A stretch of 64,000 bases of DNA, from contig MCFE01000103.1 in NCBI GenBank assembly GCA_002104905.1, positions 1-64,000 of the forward strand, read 5' to 3'. The notes beneath the pieces were generated by a model that saw only the letters and a program-made list of their open reading frames with translations, did not search any database and was not told where the DNA came from. The stretch comes from Basidiobolus meristosporus CBS 931.73. Taxonomy: Eukaryota > Basidiobolomycota > Basidiobolomycetes > Basidiobolales > Basidiobolaceae. Positions 28,650-40,241 of the stretch are shown in pieces (positions within the stretch are counted from its first letter, which is position 1; the number at the start of each line of letters is the position of its first letter). A program made the translations under genes and the position numbers.

Positions 28650-30363
28650 TGGAGGCCTTTCTCTACGAGGGAAGAAAGGTTAAGCCACTTGGATACGTAT
28701 ATAAATATGCGTGCACTTGGAAGGAACAAAGGAATGGCGGAGTCACCTTGAGAAGTCGTCCGGAGAGAGGGGATGTGTCGGAGGCGCTTGATGGGGGCGA
28801 GTTGAAGCTTGACATAGAAACGAGAACAAAGGCGGTCAGCCAGCAAACAAGGCCAGAAAAAGGATGGAGGTAAAGGAAGGACGATATGCTTAAGGCGACA
28901 GAAGAAACCCAGGAGAAAATCAATTGCGACACAGGTAGGAAAGAAGAGCAGATTTATTATGAGACACCATGGCCTCCTAAGGGAATTTATTCTAGGTCAG
29001 GAAATTATGCTGAAGTAGCCTGAATGCGCTAGTTCCTAGAAAAGGAGATCATCTTAAACTGTTCCTTAGCTCATTTTGTACAATAAGACCAACTTGCCGC
29101 TGGTTCCAAATATGGTATGATCACCTCTATAACCTTCATGTGGATGTTCCCACCAGAAACCGGTTATCAATAATGTTACCTGGATCCTTCATTCTATTTT
29201 GGCCATTTCGCATCAATTAGCTACTGGGATCCGTATTTCGAGCTTGGCTATCCATTTCTTATCAATAATGTTACTAGGATCCGTATCACTGTTTTCTCTC
29301 CTTTTAGAGAGCCAATCGCCAATGATTTAATCCTGACTTGGCCATCGCGACTTCTGATGTTTCATTCAGTGGCTGTTGACACTGACACAAAAAAGGGGTT
29401 GGCTTGCGCGGTCGGTGGTGTGTGTTGTCTCGCTCACCTTACTTGTTTTTCTGCTTCGAACACGATATAGATGAGCCATAGCAGTCTCCTCAGATAAGCG
29501 TGCCTTGCTACAGGTTTCAAAGTTCCTTGAAACGGTCAGCGTTCTGTTCCTCTGCCACTCTATCTTGCAGGGATAGACTCTGACCTATCAAACCCCGGCG
29601 TATCTGTAAGTTTTATAAAGGTGGCACCCCGCTGTGATGACCATATATGTGGCGGCATGTGGCCGGAAGACTCTTCCTCATTTCATAACCAACCCTACGC
29701 CGTGGCTCAAGACGCTTCATTCAAAGCTCCCGATTTCGCTCTCGGCATCTCCCTGAAGAGTGCTCGTAAACACGCTTGCTCTTCCACTGCGAGTCAGCTG
29801 GTTTGACTGAAAATGGGAAGCGTAGCCATGTACACATACTTCTAGGAGGCACTCACCTGTTTGCTTGAGACGACTGCAGCTCAAGAATATTTAACAAGGT
29901 CACATGCATTCCCCTATAAGTAGCCTCTTGACATCTCTTTCAGTGGAATAACAGTATCCCTCTGGTTGGGAACGAGAGAAAGGCATTCATCAAATCAAGG
30001 AAGCACTCTCATCCAAGAATGAGCGCAGGCAATCGAAATGAAATCAATGGCTAATCTGGGCCGTCGTGGAAATTTATTAATCAATAGCTGATCAAATACG
30101 CCAAACCTTCTCTCGCTATATCAATCCTAGAAAAGCACGCGTGCCACCCAAATCCTCGCTATCAGTTCCAAATTCGGCCGGTTGGATTTCCCTTTAGAAC
30201 AAACCATGCGACACTCCGCACTTATCTTGCCCAGAATATCCCTTAGTGACCACCTATATAAACGCTTGGCACTACCAAAGCTCTCTTGGATTCAGATGCG
30301 ACCTTGACTCGAGTTCGAAGGAAGCGCTGGCACATATCTGATCTTTCCCGTTTGCGTGTGAAC
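28650..30363. promoter_or_regulatory. Long divergent intergenic region, Myb gene / phosphatase
   Basis: 1.7 kb, the longest gap inside the gene island, with no supported gene or tRNA. A TATA box (TATATAAA) at 30,255-30,262 lies about 100 bp before the phosphatase start. A near-repeat of 'atcaataatgttac' followed by 'ggatcc' occurs at 29,167-29,187 and 29,259-29,283, separated by about 90 bp. Confidence 0.45.
30255..30262 (+). promoter_or_regulatory. TATA box of PPN2-like gene
   Basis: TATATAAA about 102 bp upstream of the ATG at 30,364. It is the only TATA consensus in the 200 bp before the start. Confidence 0.5.
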
Positions 30364-31331
30364 ATGAGCGAGAATAGCCTTCTGAACGGGAAGAACGTCC
30401 GTTCGTACAACTCGGTGGAATTCCCAACCGACAAGGAACCCTCCCACCCCTCATGGATCAGAGCAGCTATCTGGGGGTTCGCCTTTCTGGCGGTTGCTGT
30501 TCTGGTCACCTTCCTCTGTATAATCAGCATCCCGTTACCCATACAAGAGCCCTTAATAACCACTCCCAAGGTGTTGTCGAATTACTCTCGAGTGATTGTC
30601 GTGGGGGATGTTCATGGCAATTTGAAGCCCTTTAATCGGTTGTTGGAGGCCCTAGATTTGAGACCAAACGATGTGGTTGTGTTAGCAGGGGACATGACCA
30701 CCAAAGGTCCGGATTCCATGGGGGTTCTACGCAGAGCCATGGAGATAGGGGCCCTATGTGTTCGTGGTAACCATGACCACACCGTCATCCGCTGGAGAAA
30801 TCTGTTGAGTAGCTACGGCGAGAGTAAGATTAAGAAGAGAAAGCTACCGGCTGATTTGGACATGGAGACGGAGCATTACCAGCTGGCCAAGTAAGGATCC
30901 GATGACCCACCCATTAGCCAATATACTAATCCACCTTCTAACTTAGATCACTTCCAGAGGAACTGTTCCAATATCTGGAAAGTAGCCCCGTGATCCTATC
31001 AGTGCCTCGGCTTTCGATGTACGTCGTTCACGCTGGGTTCAATCCCTTTTTGAGCGTTGACCAGCAAAAGCTGGAAGAGGTCATCAGCATACGTAACATC
31101 GTCGACGGCGAGCCGACTAGTGAGAACTCGGTCGGTACGCCCTGGTGGAAGCTGTGGAATGCCAAACAGTCGTCCCTGTCGGAGCCGACGACCGTGGTCT
31201 ACGGACACACCGCAAGCTTGGGGCTCAACCTCCGAGAATACTCCATTGGACTGGACAGCGGCTGTGGTAAAGGGAAGAAACTCAGCGCGATGATATTTCC
31301 CGAGCACACGCTGGTCCAGGTGAAGTGCTAG
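30364..31331 (+). CDS. PPN2: Membrane-anchored PPP-family phosphatase, PPN2-like
   Basis: Two exons (30,364-30,890 and 30,947-31,331), 912 nt, 303 residues. An N-terminal cytosolic tail of about 30 residues is followed by one transmembrane helix (AAIWGFAFLAVAVLVTFLCI, about residues 37-56), giving a type II signal anchor. The calcineurin-like domain then shows all metal-binding motifs in order: VVGDVHGN (about 81), VVLAGDMTTKGPDS, VRGNHDH, YVVHAGFNP and VVYGHTAS, ending with LREYSIGLDSGCGKGKKLSA. This architecture matches yeast Ppn2, a vacuolar zinc-dependent endopolyphosphatase that shortens polyphosphate in the lumen. Substrate assignment rests on family resemblance only; other membrane-bound bis(5'-nucleosyl)-tetraphosphatase-like PPPs are possible. 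The ATG at 30,364 is the first in frame. Confidence 0.88.
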
Positions 31332-32995
31332 GCTCCGATCTTGGTGGATCTTTGACCGTAGTAGTCAGTTTGGTATTAGCAATGGTTGTGATCCCAACAT
31401 GGTGCTACGAGTCCACTAGTACTGTTTGTAAGACAACTGGCTGGACGGTATGCTGTGTGACCTGGGATTTCGCGGTGGCTGTATTCAGCAATGAGTCATT
31501 TGGAGGAGCATAAGCGCCAAACGCAAGGATCATCCCAGTCTTAGCCCACCCACCGCTTCTAGTCACTTAGCCAGCCATCTACATGTTCATCCACGTAATC
31601 ATAGAATCAAGCTTTTGAATAAAAACCAACCGATCTACTGCAATTGATCGAATTCATGTCACCTTCCAGATCTTACCAGTATCTCCGATGATTTTGCTGA
31701 TAAGGATAGGTGCTCGCATCCATCCTTCTGGACATGGATAAATCTTTGCTGATGTGGTGGATCTTCGTCAATACGTATCGGCCATTGCAGCACACAGTGG
31801 ATCTGTGTTCAATCGAGTTGCAGGAACTCCACCCAGTAATAATAATGGTGTTCCATCGAACAGATGAACGAAGGTTAGATTGGCCAATGGTGACGCATCT
31901 ACTACTCCCTCCGCTCAGCCAATGGCCTGGTGGTACGAAATTAGCGGAGTATTGGCACAAAGCAATCTAAACAAATATGATTGCTACGGAGCCTTGAGAC
32001 TGGCAACATGCTTTTACTGGTATATGCATGCTGGGCCTGTGTTCTCCATGTTACGTTGCCACAATACGCTTCGAAGTGTTGGGGAAAGTGGGGATTGTAC
32101 GCTTGCATACCCGGCTGCGGATCAGTTGTTCGGCGGTCCACATGTACAAGGATAGAGTCCACGGAACATGAAACAAAGCGTTGGTAGTGAATGCATGGTT
32201 GGGGTAGCGAATCAGGTCAGAAGAGGATCGCTTTCCCCAGCCCACTGTACAGGCCCGGCCATCCCTTACCTAATCATTGTTCAATGGTGGTTCATGAACG
32301 GTACTCGACAATGGATATCCGAAAGCTGCATCACAATATTCACGTATCAGTCACACTATCGTTGGAGTTAGCATAGACCTATCCGTTAGATGGCAAACAA
32401 TATGCGTTGAGCTACTCCAACTGGATTATTTTTTGGCAGCGTCCACTTTACTAGTGGTGTGGATGGGTTTCTCTTCCTCGTGCACCCTCTCTGGTAAGAA
32501 ATCACTGCTTGCATACAAGTTGTGGGTTCGTTTCAGCACTGAGACATCCCAATAATATTGGTGGTACCATTCCATCATCACACCTGCGCCTAATCATGCC
32601 ATGTAGCTTAAATAATGGTGCATGAACAGCCAAGCTCGTAATGCTCCATCCATTAATGCATGTTATCTAATCCGATCCTGTGGATGAACTGGGTGAATAT
32701 GTTGGTGGGTGAATGCTTATGTAAGACAATCCATCGTCACATTCTGATTAACTGGTAAAGGGGGCTCTTTCTCCAACACAACGGTGCTTGATCTCGGGTT
32801 TCCTACTTCGGCCATGGAAACCAGGATTCCTGGCCAAGACTCTGTACTCACCCTCCCTCATATATACTTCCCCCCAAACAGGACCTGCATTGATAGTCTT
32901 GGAAATCAAAACCTTGGACCGAGAAGTGAAACCAGTGGAGTTGAGGCTCGGTCACAAGCCATCTTCTGGTGGTCACATTGAGCTAGCATGGATCG
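31332..32995. other. Gene-free transition zone
   Basis: 1.66 kb at the edge of the gene island. Frames of 60-110 codons on both strands overlap, lack domain features and carry no convincing splice context. CpG dinucleotides still occur at normal frequency up to about 32,995 and then almost vanish, so this marks the border with the transposon compartment. The last frame (32,788-33,117 +) straddles the border and is not recognisable. Confidence 0.5.
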
Positions 32996-33119
32996 TTGAT
33001 GGATCTTGTTACCCTGCAAAGATGTACACTCATATATGGAATGCTGGACATAGAATCATCTATGCCATATTTGGGGTTGGAGGTTCTCAATCAGCCAAAA
33101 AGGATGCTCTCACCTAATC

Positions 33120-34030
33120 CAAATCCAAATCCATCACCAGAATGTTGACCAGTTGCCACACAAAGGAGAAAAAAGGGAGGAAATCCTCATCACCATGTGG
33201 ACTGTAGCAGTGTGCATGCTGAACAGCTCTTACAGTCAACACTTGAATACCTTAGAATGACCAGCAAAGACCAAGATATTCATGGTCAAGAGGATTATGG
33301 ACCACAGCAGTTGGGCATTATTGGAAGCAATCAGGAGTACCAAAGGATATTCATCATATTCACCAATTGTTGTATAGAGTTCCAGTAAAGTGCTCATACT
33401 GCTGGTTCACTGGTACAGATATGCTGTGCCCCTCTGGCATACATGGTTCAATGTGGCAGTATTCAGTGGAGCAAGTCTAGTATGTCACCCTCTGTAAGAA
33501 AGGCTCTGGATGAGCACATCAGGGTTAGAAAGCATACAATGGAGGCAATCCAAGGTAACCAGGCTAATGACAGTACAGGGAAGCCAGGAAATCTGCTATC
33601 TGAGTCAAAACCAGAGACTATTAACTCTTGGCATCTGCAACCACTACTGGAACTGTGCATGATCAAGAAATCCTTATTCACATAGACAGTGAGTGTGAGC
33701 TATGTGTCATGCATTTGGAGCCTTAGAGCATGCTAGGATACAAAGACCTTATGCTCATAGACACTAACATCAACCATAGCATGAAAGATACTAACTAAGG
33801 GCAATCAATGCTTTTGAGAATCATCCATAGTTTCCCTCTCACCACTGAAAGAATACCTCATGACTTTCCAGTCTTCATTTGTGCAAAGGCCAGTTTTGAG
33901 TTACTTCTTGGAAGGCCATGGGAGCCAAAGGCAAGAGCAACTGCAATAAATTATGCAGATGGCTTGTATTGTATACCCTATACCCAAAGGGCCCTGGTCT
34001 AAAAGCCACTTTTTGCAGAGTAGACTCAAA
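33120..34030 (+). mobile_element. Relic of Ty3/gypsy-type gag-protease region
   Basis: A decayed coding stretch on the plus strand. A frame at 33,443-33,685 ends near SLFT. After stops comes a stretch resembling a retroelement aspartic protease: an acidic active-site-like DSECELCVM at about 33,683-33,715, then at 33,808-34,002 PHDFPVFICAKASFELLLGR followed by PWEPKARA. The LLGRPWE.ARA block is typical of the protease end in fungal gypsy-like polyproteins. Several stop codons interrupt it, and no reverse transcriptase follows, so it is a fragment. Confidence 0.5.
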
Positions 34031-34949
34031 CAATATCCAATCTATGAGATCATGCAGCCTTTATCCCAAGAGTAGCTAGAGGGCTGGCTTGAGGATCCCC
34101 AATAAAGCACTTTATTCTCCATTCTTACAGAGCTTAGCTGAAAAGTTCCCTGAGACTTTTTAGCTGAAGTGGGGGGGGGGGTGGATGTGGTAGGGTAAAG
34201 ATACCTCCCACAGACAAGTTTACCCACACAGCTGTTATACTGCACATAACTATATTTCATCTCATCAGTATCATCCCATTACTCTCCATCCTATGATCAG
34301 CATTATCCCCACATGATATCCATCCTGATTGATTGTTTGCATTAGTTGTCCATATTTTATTAGGCTCTGTGATCAGCAGATTTATCTGCAATAGGCAAGT
34401 ACCCAAACTAGTACCAATAGCATATAGCTAATATATTTGTTTCCAACCATATCATTTCAGTGCCATATATAGTATCAATGGATTACACAGGTTTCAGACT
34501 CCTGATCCTTTGCCAATTGGATGTGCTGTGCCTTCTAGAGCCTTCCAGTACCCACTTACAATATTCTTAACTCATTGTGATGTCATTAAAATTTCCACTG
34601 ATCCCTGGAATCTTCCAGAACTTTGCCACTTGTAGGTACTTGTAATCAGAAAGGTACATAAGGAAGTCAATCCCTTATCAATTAATCATCCCTCTGGACA
34701 GTAGCAGTTTGCCCTTATTGATTAGCAGTTGCTTACTACTCCTCTCTGCCATCAAGGACCTTTCCAGGGTAGTAAACAAGGGCATATAAATGCATTTATA
34801 GTTACTTGGGGCATTTAGGAAGCCAGAGAAGCAGAAGCTTTGCCATAATGTTGTAGTAAAAGCAACTCTAGCAGCTTAGACCTAAAGGCTATTGCACCCA
34901 TCAGCCATTTCACACACATTAAGTTAGGTGGCTTTTGCCAGGAGTAGTC
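34031..34949. other. Unassigned CpG-poor repeat-like DNA
   Basis: No gene. It contains an 11-G run at 34,171-34,181. The segment 34,510-34,640 (tgtgctgtgccttctagagcc onward) resembles 50,560-50,690 and may be part of an LTR or non-coding repeat; ends could not be defined. Confidence 0.35.
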
Positions 34950-36120
34950 CTACATCACCACAGCATCTATCATCTAGATCTCCCCCAATTTGAGTCACTA
35001 TAGCTATCAGATCTTTGCATATTAGCAGCTCCAAATATTCTAGAACCATATTTGAGGGACCCAAAAAATACCTGGGAAATTGTTCAACTGTTACAAATCA
35101 ATCAGGTGCATGCATCAGCCTGTATTGACTAGCAACTTCTGCAGCTACTGCAATATCTGGACAGGTAGTATTTATACCATTAAGAACATCAGGCTACCTA
35201 CCATTTGCTATTGGGGAAAGTTTTGGGCTAAATTGGAACAATCTAAACTGAAATTTAATGAGATTTGCTCATTTTAGGTTATTTTCCATGAGAGTTGCTA
35301 TACACTTCTAATTCCCCAATTTGAAGCATCTAAGCATGTCTTTATATACTTGAACTGAGTTGCCATGATATTCTGCATAGGCAAGTCCAATATGACTGGA
35401 ATTTGTAGAAAATGGCTTAATTTTCCCTGATCTTACAACTCAAACATGCTGGAAAGATCTAATTTTGTTGGTTTAAGCACCTCTTGGTCACCTAGAGCTA
35501 TTGTCAGATTATCAATATAAGCTACCAGTATAAATTACCTGAATCTGAGCAATTTCATTCTTATACTCTGATCTGCAGTGCTAGGAAAGATCCCAGTCAC
35601 TTCCACAAATGTGTCAATCTTGTTATACCATGCTGTGGGTACCTGCAAAACCCGTTAACTGATTTTATTAGTCTGCACTCTTCTTGGGGACCCTTGGATC
35701 ATTGAGACCATCTGGCAGCTCCATATATATACTGCCTTGCAGATCTCTATTTGGGATGGCTACCTCTGTGTCCATTTGATATGCATCAAGACTGTATACT
35801 GTTGCCCAGGCTAGAGCTGTCCCAAGGAAGTTTAACCTGACTGCTATTGCAAATGTTTCATTGAAGTCTAGCCCATTGCTGTTGTCATGACCTTGAGCCA
35901 CTAATCATGCCTTTGGCATTTCAGCTGAACTCTTTGATGCTATTTTCATTCAGTATAAGCATCTAAACCCAATTGTCTTTCTCCCATTGAGTAAATTTAC
36001 TAATTCCCATGTTTTGCCTTGATCAGCAACCATTACTCCCCATGTATGACTTGCTGCCACATAGTCTCATCTAAGCCATTCATTAACTGATCAGGATTCT
36101 GTGGTTTTGCCCATAAGTCA
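34950..36120 (-). mobile_element. Ty1/copia pol relic, reverse strand (element D)
   Basis: Reading right to left, a decayed copia reverse transcriptase is recognisable. First comes GRKTIGFRCLY (about 35,960-36,000), then VAQGHDNSNGLDFNETFAIA and YSLDAYQMDTEVAIPNRDLQ with IYMELPDG (35,668-35,901). After frameshifts there is a YNKIDTFVEVTGIF-like segment, then YIDNLTIALGDQE (about 35,500) in place of the usual YVDD region, and a QMVGSLMFLMV segment near 35,190. Stops and frameshifts are numerous. The sequence differs clearly from the plus-strand copia family A/B/C, so it is a separate lineage. LTRs were not found. Confidence 0.65.
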
Positions 36121-36247
36121 AAATATAGTTTGTCATGCACATAGAATGTCTGCAACCAAGATCCCAGTGTACATATTATTCAAGTAGATTTCCAAACTGT
36201 AGCTATCTAGGCAGATATGAGACAAGAAAGGGTTTCATCCATATTCT
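36121..36247. other. Short unassigned stretch
   Basis: 127 bp of CpG-free DNA between the copia D relic and the next LTR; nothing is recognisable. Confidence 0.3.
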
Positions 36248-36514
36248 TGCTGTAAAAGATTGTAATTCCACCTAATTAATTGCTTATCATAGTCACTTAG
36301 ATCACCACCTTCAAATATTAGGTTAGTTGTTGAAACAGCCCCAAACTTTGCACATACATTCTTTGGACCTTCCTACAACTATTCTATGTGTTTGTTATGC
36401 CAAGACCATGTAAAAGTCTGAATACTGCTTTACATACAATAAATCATTAAGTGAAAACTACATAATCTTCTGGTTGTCCCAATCACTTCCAATATCTCTA
36501 AGACTCTTACAACA
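36248..36514 (+). repeat. Copia-A-family LTR, internally shortened
   Basis: Starts TGCTGTAAAAG and ends TCTTACAACA, aligning along its length with the LTR at 42,161-42,510 but about 80 bp shorter. It is followed at once by Tnp2-transposon sequence, so it is a solo LTR or the remnant of an element. No clear target-site duplication. Confidence 0.75.
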
Positions 36515-36660
36515 GCATAAAAGCTGCAGATGCACCAAGTTGGCATTGATAATTTGCTACTGGATAAATACTCTTACAATGTCAACATATGATTCCCAAT
36601 GCTTCCAATATATTTTTGGTATAAATGGCTTCAGAAGGCTACTTGAATAAACACATACAT
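36515..36660 (-). mobile_element. Fragment of the Tnp2-like transposon (third copy)
   Basis: Aligns with 47,320-47,470 and 53,480-53,640 of the two larger copies (shared stretch around 'gataaat...cttacaatgtc...atgcttccaatatatttttgg...ttgaataaa'). It ends where copia C begins, indicating an old deletion or recombination junction. Confidence 0.7.
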
Positions 36661-37944
36661 AGCTACCCCAGTGGAGACAAACCTTAGCTTGGTCAAAACT
36701 CAACCAATCCAAGAGAGCTTGATGTCATCTGAAAGCCCTAACTTACCTTGTCAATCCATGGTTGGCAATCTGATGGATATCATGCTCAGAACACATCCAG
36801 ATATCTCATATTCAGTCAAAGTTGGCAGCCCACACAGTCCAAACTATGGATCAGATCATATTGCAGCAGTGAAGCAGGTTTTTAGATACCTAAAAGGACC
36901 TGCAGATATCTGCTTAACGTACACCTATAAGGATTCTGAAGAAGATCTTGTGGCATAATCTGATGCTAATTGGGGATAATGTTTAGAAGATAGAAGATCC
37001 ACCACCCAATACACCTATTACTAATGTAAAGCAGCAATTTCATGGAATTCAACAAAGCAACCAACTTTAGGACTTTCTATCACAGGGGCAGAGTACATGG
37101 CTGTCTGTAAAGCTACCAAAGAAGAATGTGGCCAAGAAAGCCTTCTAAATACTTAGATTCATGTTAAAATATACCTACTACTGTATTTTAAGATAATCAT
37201 GAATATATAGAGTTAGGTAAAAATCCAACTTTATGCCAGAGATAAGCATATATATATTAGACATCAATCATACATGAAGCTATAGAGAATAACTTGGTTA
37301 ACTTGGTATACTATCCTACAGAGGAAATGATTGCAGACATAATAACCATACTATTAGCTAGACCAACCTGAATATATTTTGTCAAAATTAGGACTATTAG
37401 GTATTGTTGCAATATTCTGAGGAGTATTGGAAGTTATGTGGAGAACTAGAGGATTTACATGTTATTCACTTATACATTTATAGATCAAAAGTATGGTATT
37501 AATACTTTTGATGAAGTACAGCAAACAAATGTATAGAGTTTGCTAAGGAAGGACCCAAGAATAGGTGTGCAAAGTTTGGGGGCTTTTGGACAGCTTTGAG
37601 AAAGATCATAATCTGGGTATCTGATAATTTGGTGAAAATATTCTAAGTAAATCCCAACAAGAAATTTGGTCAGGACAGAATGCTAATCAAAGAATAAGAT
37701 CTATGTGACTAAGTTAGCATAAATATTTTGGTGACAACTTAATAATTACAACAGGTATGAGCTTTAGTTGGATGGGTGTTGTAAAAATTTGCAATTTTAC
37801 CTAGATACTCACCTAACTTGGTCACTCAGATTATACCCACAAATCTTAGAGAATACTGACCAAATGCATTGTTGGGATTTAGCTTGAATATTTTCATAAA
37901 AAAACTGGTATTCAGAAACATGAAAATTCTCAAAGTGCCCAAAC
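36661..37944 (+). mobile_element. Ty1/copia element C, 3' part with truncated LTR
   Basis: Contains the end of reverse transcriptase and RNase H: SMVGNLMDIMLRTHPDISYS, GSDHIAAVKQVFRYLKG, then decayed GAEYMAVCKAT. This is the same family as elements A and B. The internal part is interrupted by an inverted LTR at 37,405-37,753. The purine-rich 'gatggg' precedes its own 3' LTR at 37,777, which is cut off at 37,944 where element B starts. The 5' two-thirds of the element is missing. Confidence 0.75.
37405..37753 (-). repeat. Solo LTR (copia-A family) in inverse orientation
   Basis: 349 bp, starting TGTTGCAATATTC and ending AATTACAACA. It is the reverse complement of the family LTR. It is flanked by a perfect 5-bp target-site duplication GGTAT (37,400-37,404 and 37,754-37,758). 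Removing it rejoins the 3' internal end of element C, so it is an insertion followed by LTR-LTR recombination. Confidence 0.9.
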
Positions 37945-38290
37945 TGTTGTAAAAATTTGTAATTCCACCTAAATATTCATCTAACTTAGTCACTTAGATC
38001 ATTACCTTCAAATTCCAGAGAATACTGGCCACATTCCTTGTTGGGTTTACTTAGAATATATTCACCAAAATACCAGATACCCAGAACATGAAAATTCTCA
38101 AAGTTGTCCAAACAGCCCCAGACTTGCCCACATGTTCTTGGGACATTCCTTAGCCTATTCACATGTTTGTAATGCCAAGACCATGTAAACATATAAGTAC
38201 TACTTTTACATTCAATAAATTGTTAAGTGAGAACCTCATAATCTACTTGTCCTCCCAATCACTTCCAATATCTCCAAGACTCTTACAATA
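37945..38290 (+). repeat. 5' LTR of copia element B
   Basis: 346 bp, TGTTGTAAAA...TCTTACAATA; the terminal CA has become TA. It is followed directly by 'ggttatgagcccc', the decayed primer-binding site. Confidence 0.85.
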
Positions 38291-38318
38291 GGTTATGAGC
38301 CCCAAGCTCTCACTCTCT

Positions 38319-39150
38319 GCAATGTCTACCACTGTTATTACTGGTATTTTTCCCTCTGCTGAAAACTTAGATGGATCTAACTACCAGGTGTGGAAGGTCA
38401 AGATGAAGATGCTGCTACAACAAAGAGGCCTTTTGAATATTGTCATGGGAGAAGAATGCCCTCCTAGAAACATGGGAGAGGAAGCCTTAAAGTACCAGAA
38501 GAAAGAACAAAGTGCCTTCAACTGCATTTGCCTTAATGTTAAAGACAAACTGCCAATTCAATGCTCAAGAGTAAAAACAGCAAAGAATGCCTGGAAGGCA
38601 TCAGAAGACACCTACTAGTCATATTCAGCTGCCAAGAAAATGTATCTGAGACAAAATTCTTTACTACAAAGGTGCAGCCAGGAGAAGAAAAGAAAAAGCT
38701 AATTAACAGAATTACCCTGCTGGTAGATGAAATGGAATCTGTGGGTGTACCAACTACTGATAAGGATGTGATAGTCACCATCCTGCATAGCCCAACATAC
38801 AAGTTTCAGGGTCGTGTATTGGCCATAGAGTCCAGAACCAAAGATTTGACCTTAAATTATGTATATGGAAGGCTCTTGAATGACAAATTAAGAAAATCAA
38901 GTGCCAATCAGAAGGAAGAAGAAAGTGCTTTAGTAAGCAATGATAACCAACAAAGAAGGTACCCAAGACCCTACCAAGGCAACATCAACCTGTTTTGCAA
39001 CTACTGCAAAAGGAAAGAACACACATCAGACTGGTGTCTTAAAAAGAGAGATAATCAGCAAAAGAAGCCTGAATATGGAAATACTGCAACAACTGAAGAT
39101 AGACTATTCATATCTGCACTAAATATGGCCACAAACAAAGATTCTTAGAC
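38319..39150 (+). pseudogene. gag of copia element B
   Basis: A Ty1/copia gag of the UBN2/retrotran_gag type. FPSAENLDGSNYQVWKVKMK and LQQRGLLNIVMGEECPP are followed by a frameshift region at about 38,600-38,620. The gag continues to a complete CCHC zinc knuckle, CNYCKRKEHTSDWC (about 38,997-39,038). The knuckle has kept its metal-binding residues although the rest of the gene is broken. Confidence 0.8.
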
Positions 39151-39240
39151 ATGGCAAATTGAATCTGGAGCACCTTAATACTCTACACACAAAAAAGAAC
39201 CTTTTACCCAATAAAAAAAATTTTAATTAAGAAGGTTTTC

Positions 39241-40241
39241 ATGGGTGATGATAGAACACTTGATGCAGAGGGAGAAGGAACTGTCCAAGTAACCCTTAGA
39301 AGCAGTAAAGGAAGCAATACACAGACTTTTAAAGAAGTACTCTATGTACCAGCAATAGCCAAGAACCTACTATCTGTAAGCAAGGACACAGCAGGAGGAC
39401 TCAGTTTCAGCTTTGACAATTCTGGCTGCAGGATCACTGATCAAAATGGTGCCCATATTGCCTTGGGTATCAGAGATCAAAATCTATGCAAGTTGACTTA
39501 TATTCTATCATACTTGGAAGCCAATATAAGTAACTTACATGAAGAAACACCAATGCTTTGGTGCAGGATATTTGGACACATCAATGTTGATTATTTGCTC
39601 AAAATGATCAAAGATCAGCTAATTTCTGGAGTAAAAATTGATCCCCAGCTAATTTGGAGCACTGTGGGACCTGCATATATGGGAACCAAACCAGACATCC
39701 ATTCAAGAGCTCTGGGTAAATCAAAACTAAGAAAATATTAGATCTAATTCACTCAGATCTGTGTGGACCTATGCAAAATTCATCCTTTGGCAGGATGAGA
39801 TATTTAGTCACTTTTATTGATGATTATACAAGATACATGTAGGTCTACTCCATGGAGAGGAAGGAAGAAGCTCTGTCTAAGCTCATGCAGTGTGAAGCCA
39901 TGGTGGAGAGAGAAACATGTGAAAAAATCAAGAAAATACCCTCTGACAATGGTGGAGAATACACCTTGAAACTCTTCATCCACTTCTGCAAAATTCATGG
40001 GATAAAGCAAGAGACTGCGGTACCATGCTCCCCACAGCAAAATGGAGTAGCAGAATGTGCCAACAGAGCAATAATTGATATGGCAAGATCAATGATCCAT
40101 GATCAAAAATTATTCCATGATTTTTGGGCAGAATCAATTGCCACTGTTGTATACCTTAAAAAGAGGAGTTATAACAGAATACTTTGTAGTTCTACTTCAT
40201 TTGAAGTATGGTATGGGTACAGACCAAGTGCAGACATCTAA
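39241..40241 (+). pseudogene. Gag-pre-integrase and integrase of copia element B
   Basis: FKEVLYVPAIAKNLLSVS marks the end of the protease region. LWCRIFGHINVDYLLKMIKD is the pre-integrase zinc region with a mutated His. At 39,852-40,241 the integrase core shows PSDNGGEYTLKLF and QQNGVAECANRAIIDMARSM with the second Asp and the Glu of the DDE triad. Stop codons separate the two frames. Confidence 0.8.

Noticed and set aside
31700-32380. Cluster of 60-95-codon frames on both strands
   Set aside because: They overlap each other in both directions and lack splice context or domains; treated as non-coding.
36515-37000. One complete copia element starting at the LTR 36,248
   Set aside because: The LTR is followed by Tnp2 sequence instead of a primer site and gag, so it is not the 5' LTR of element C.
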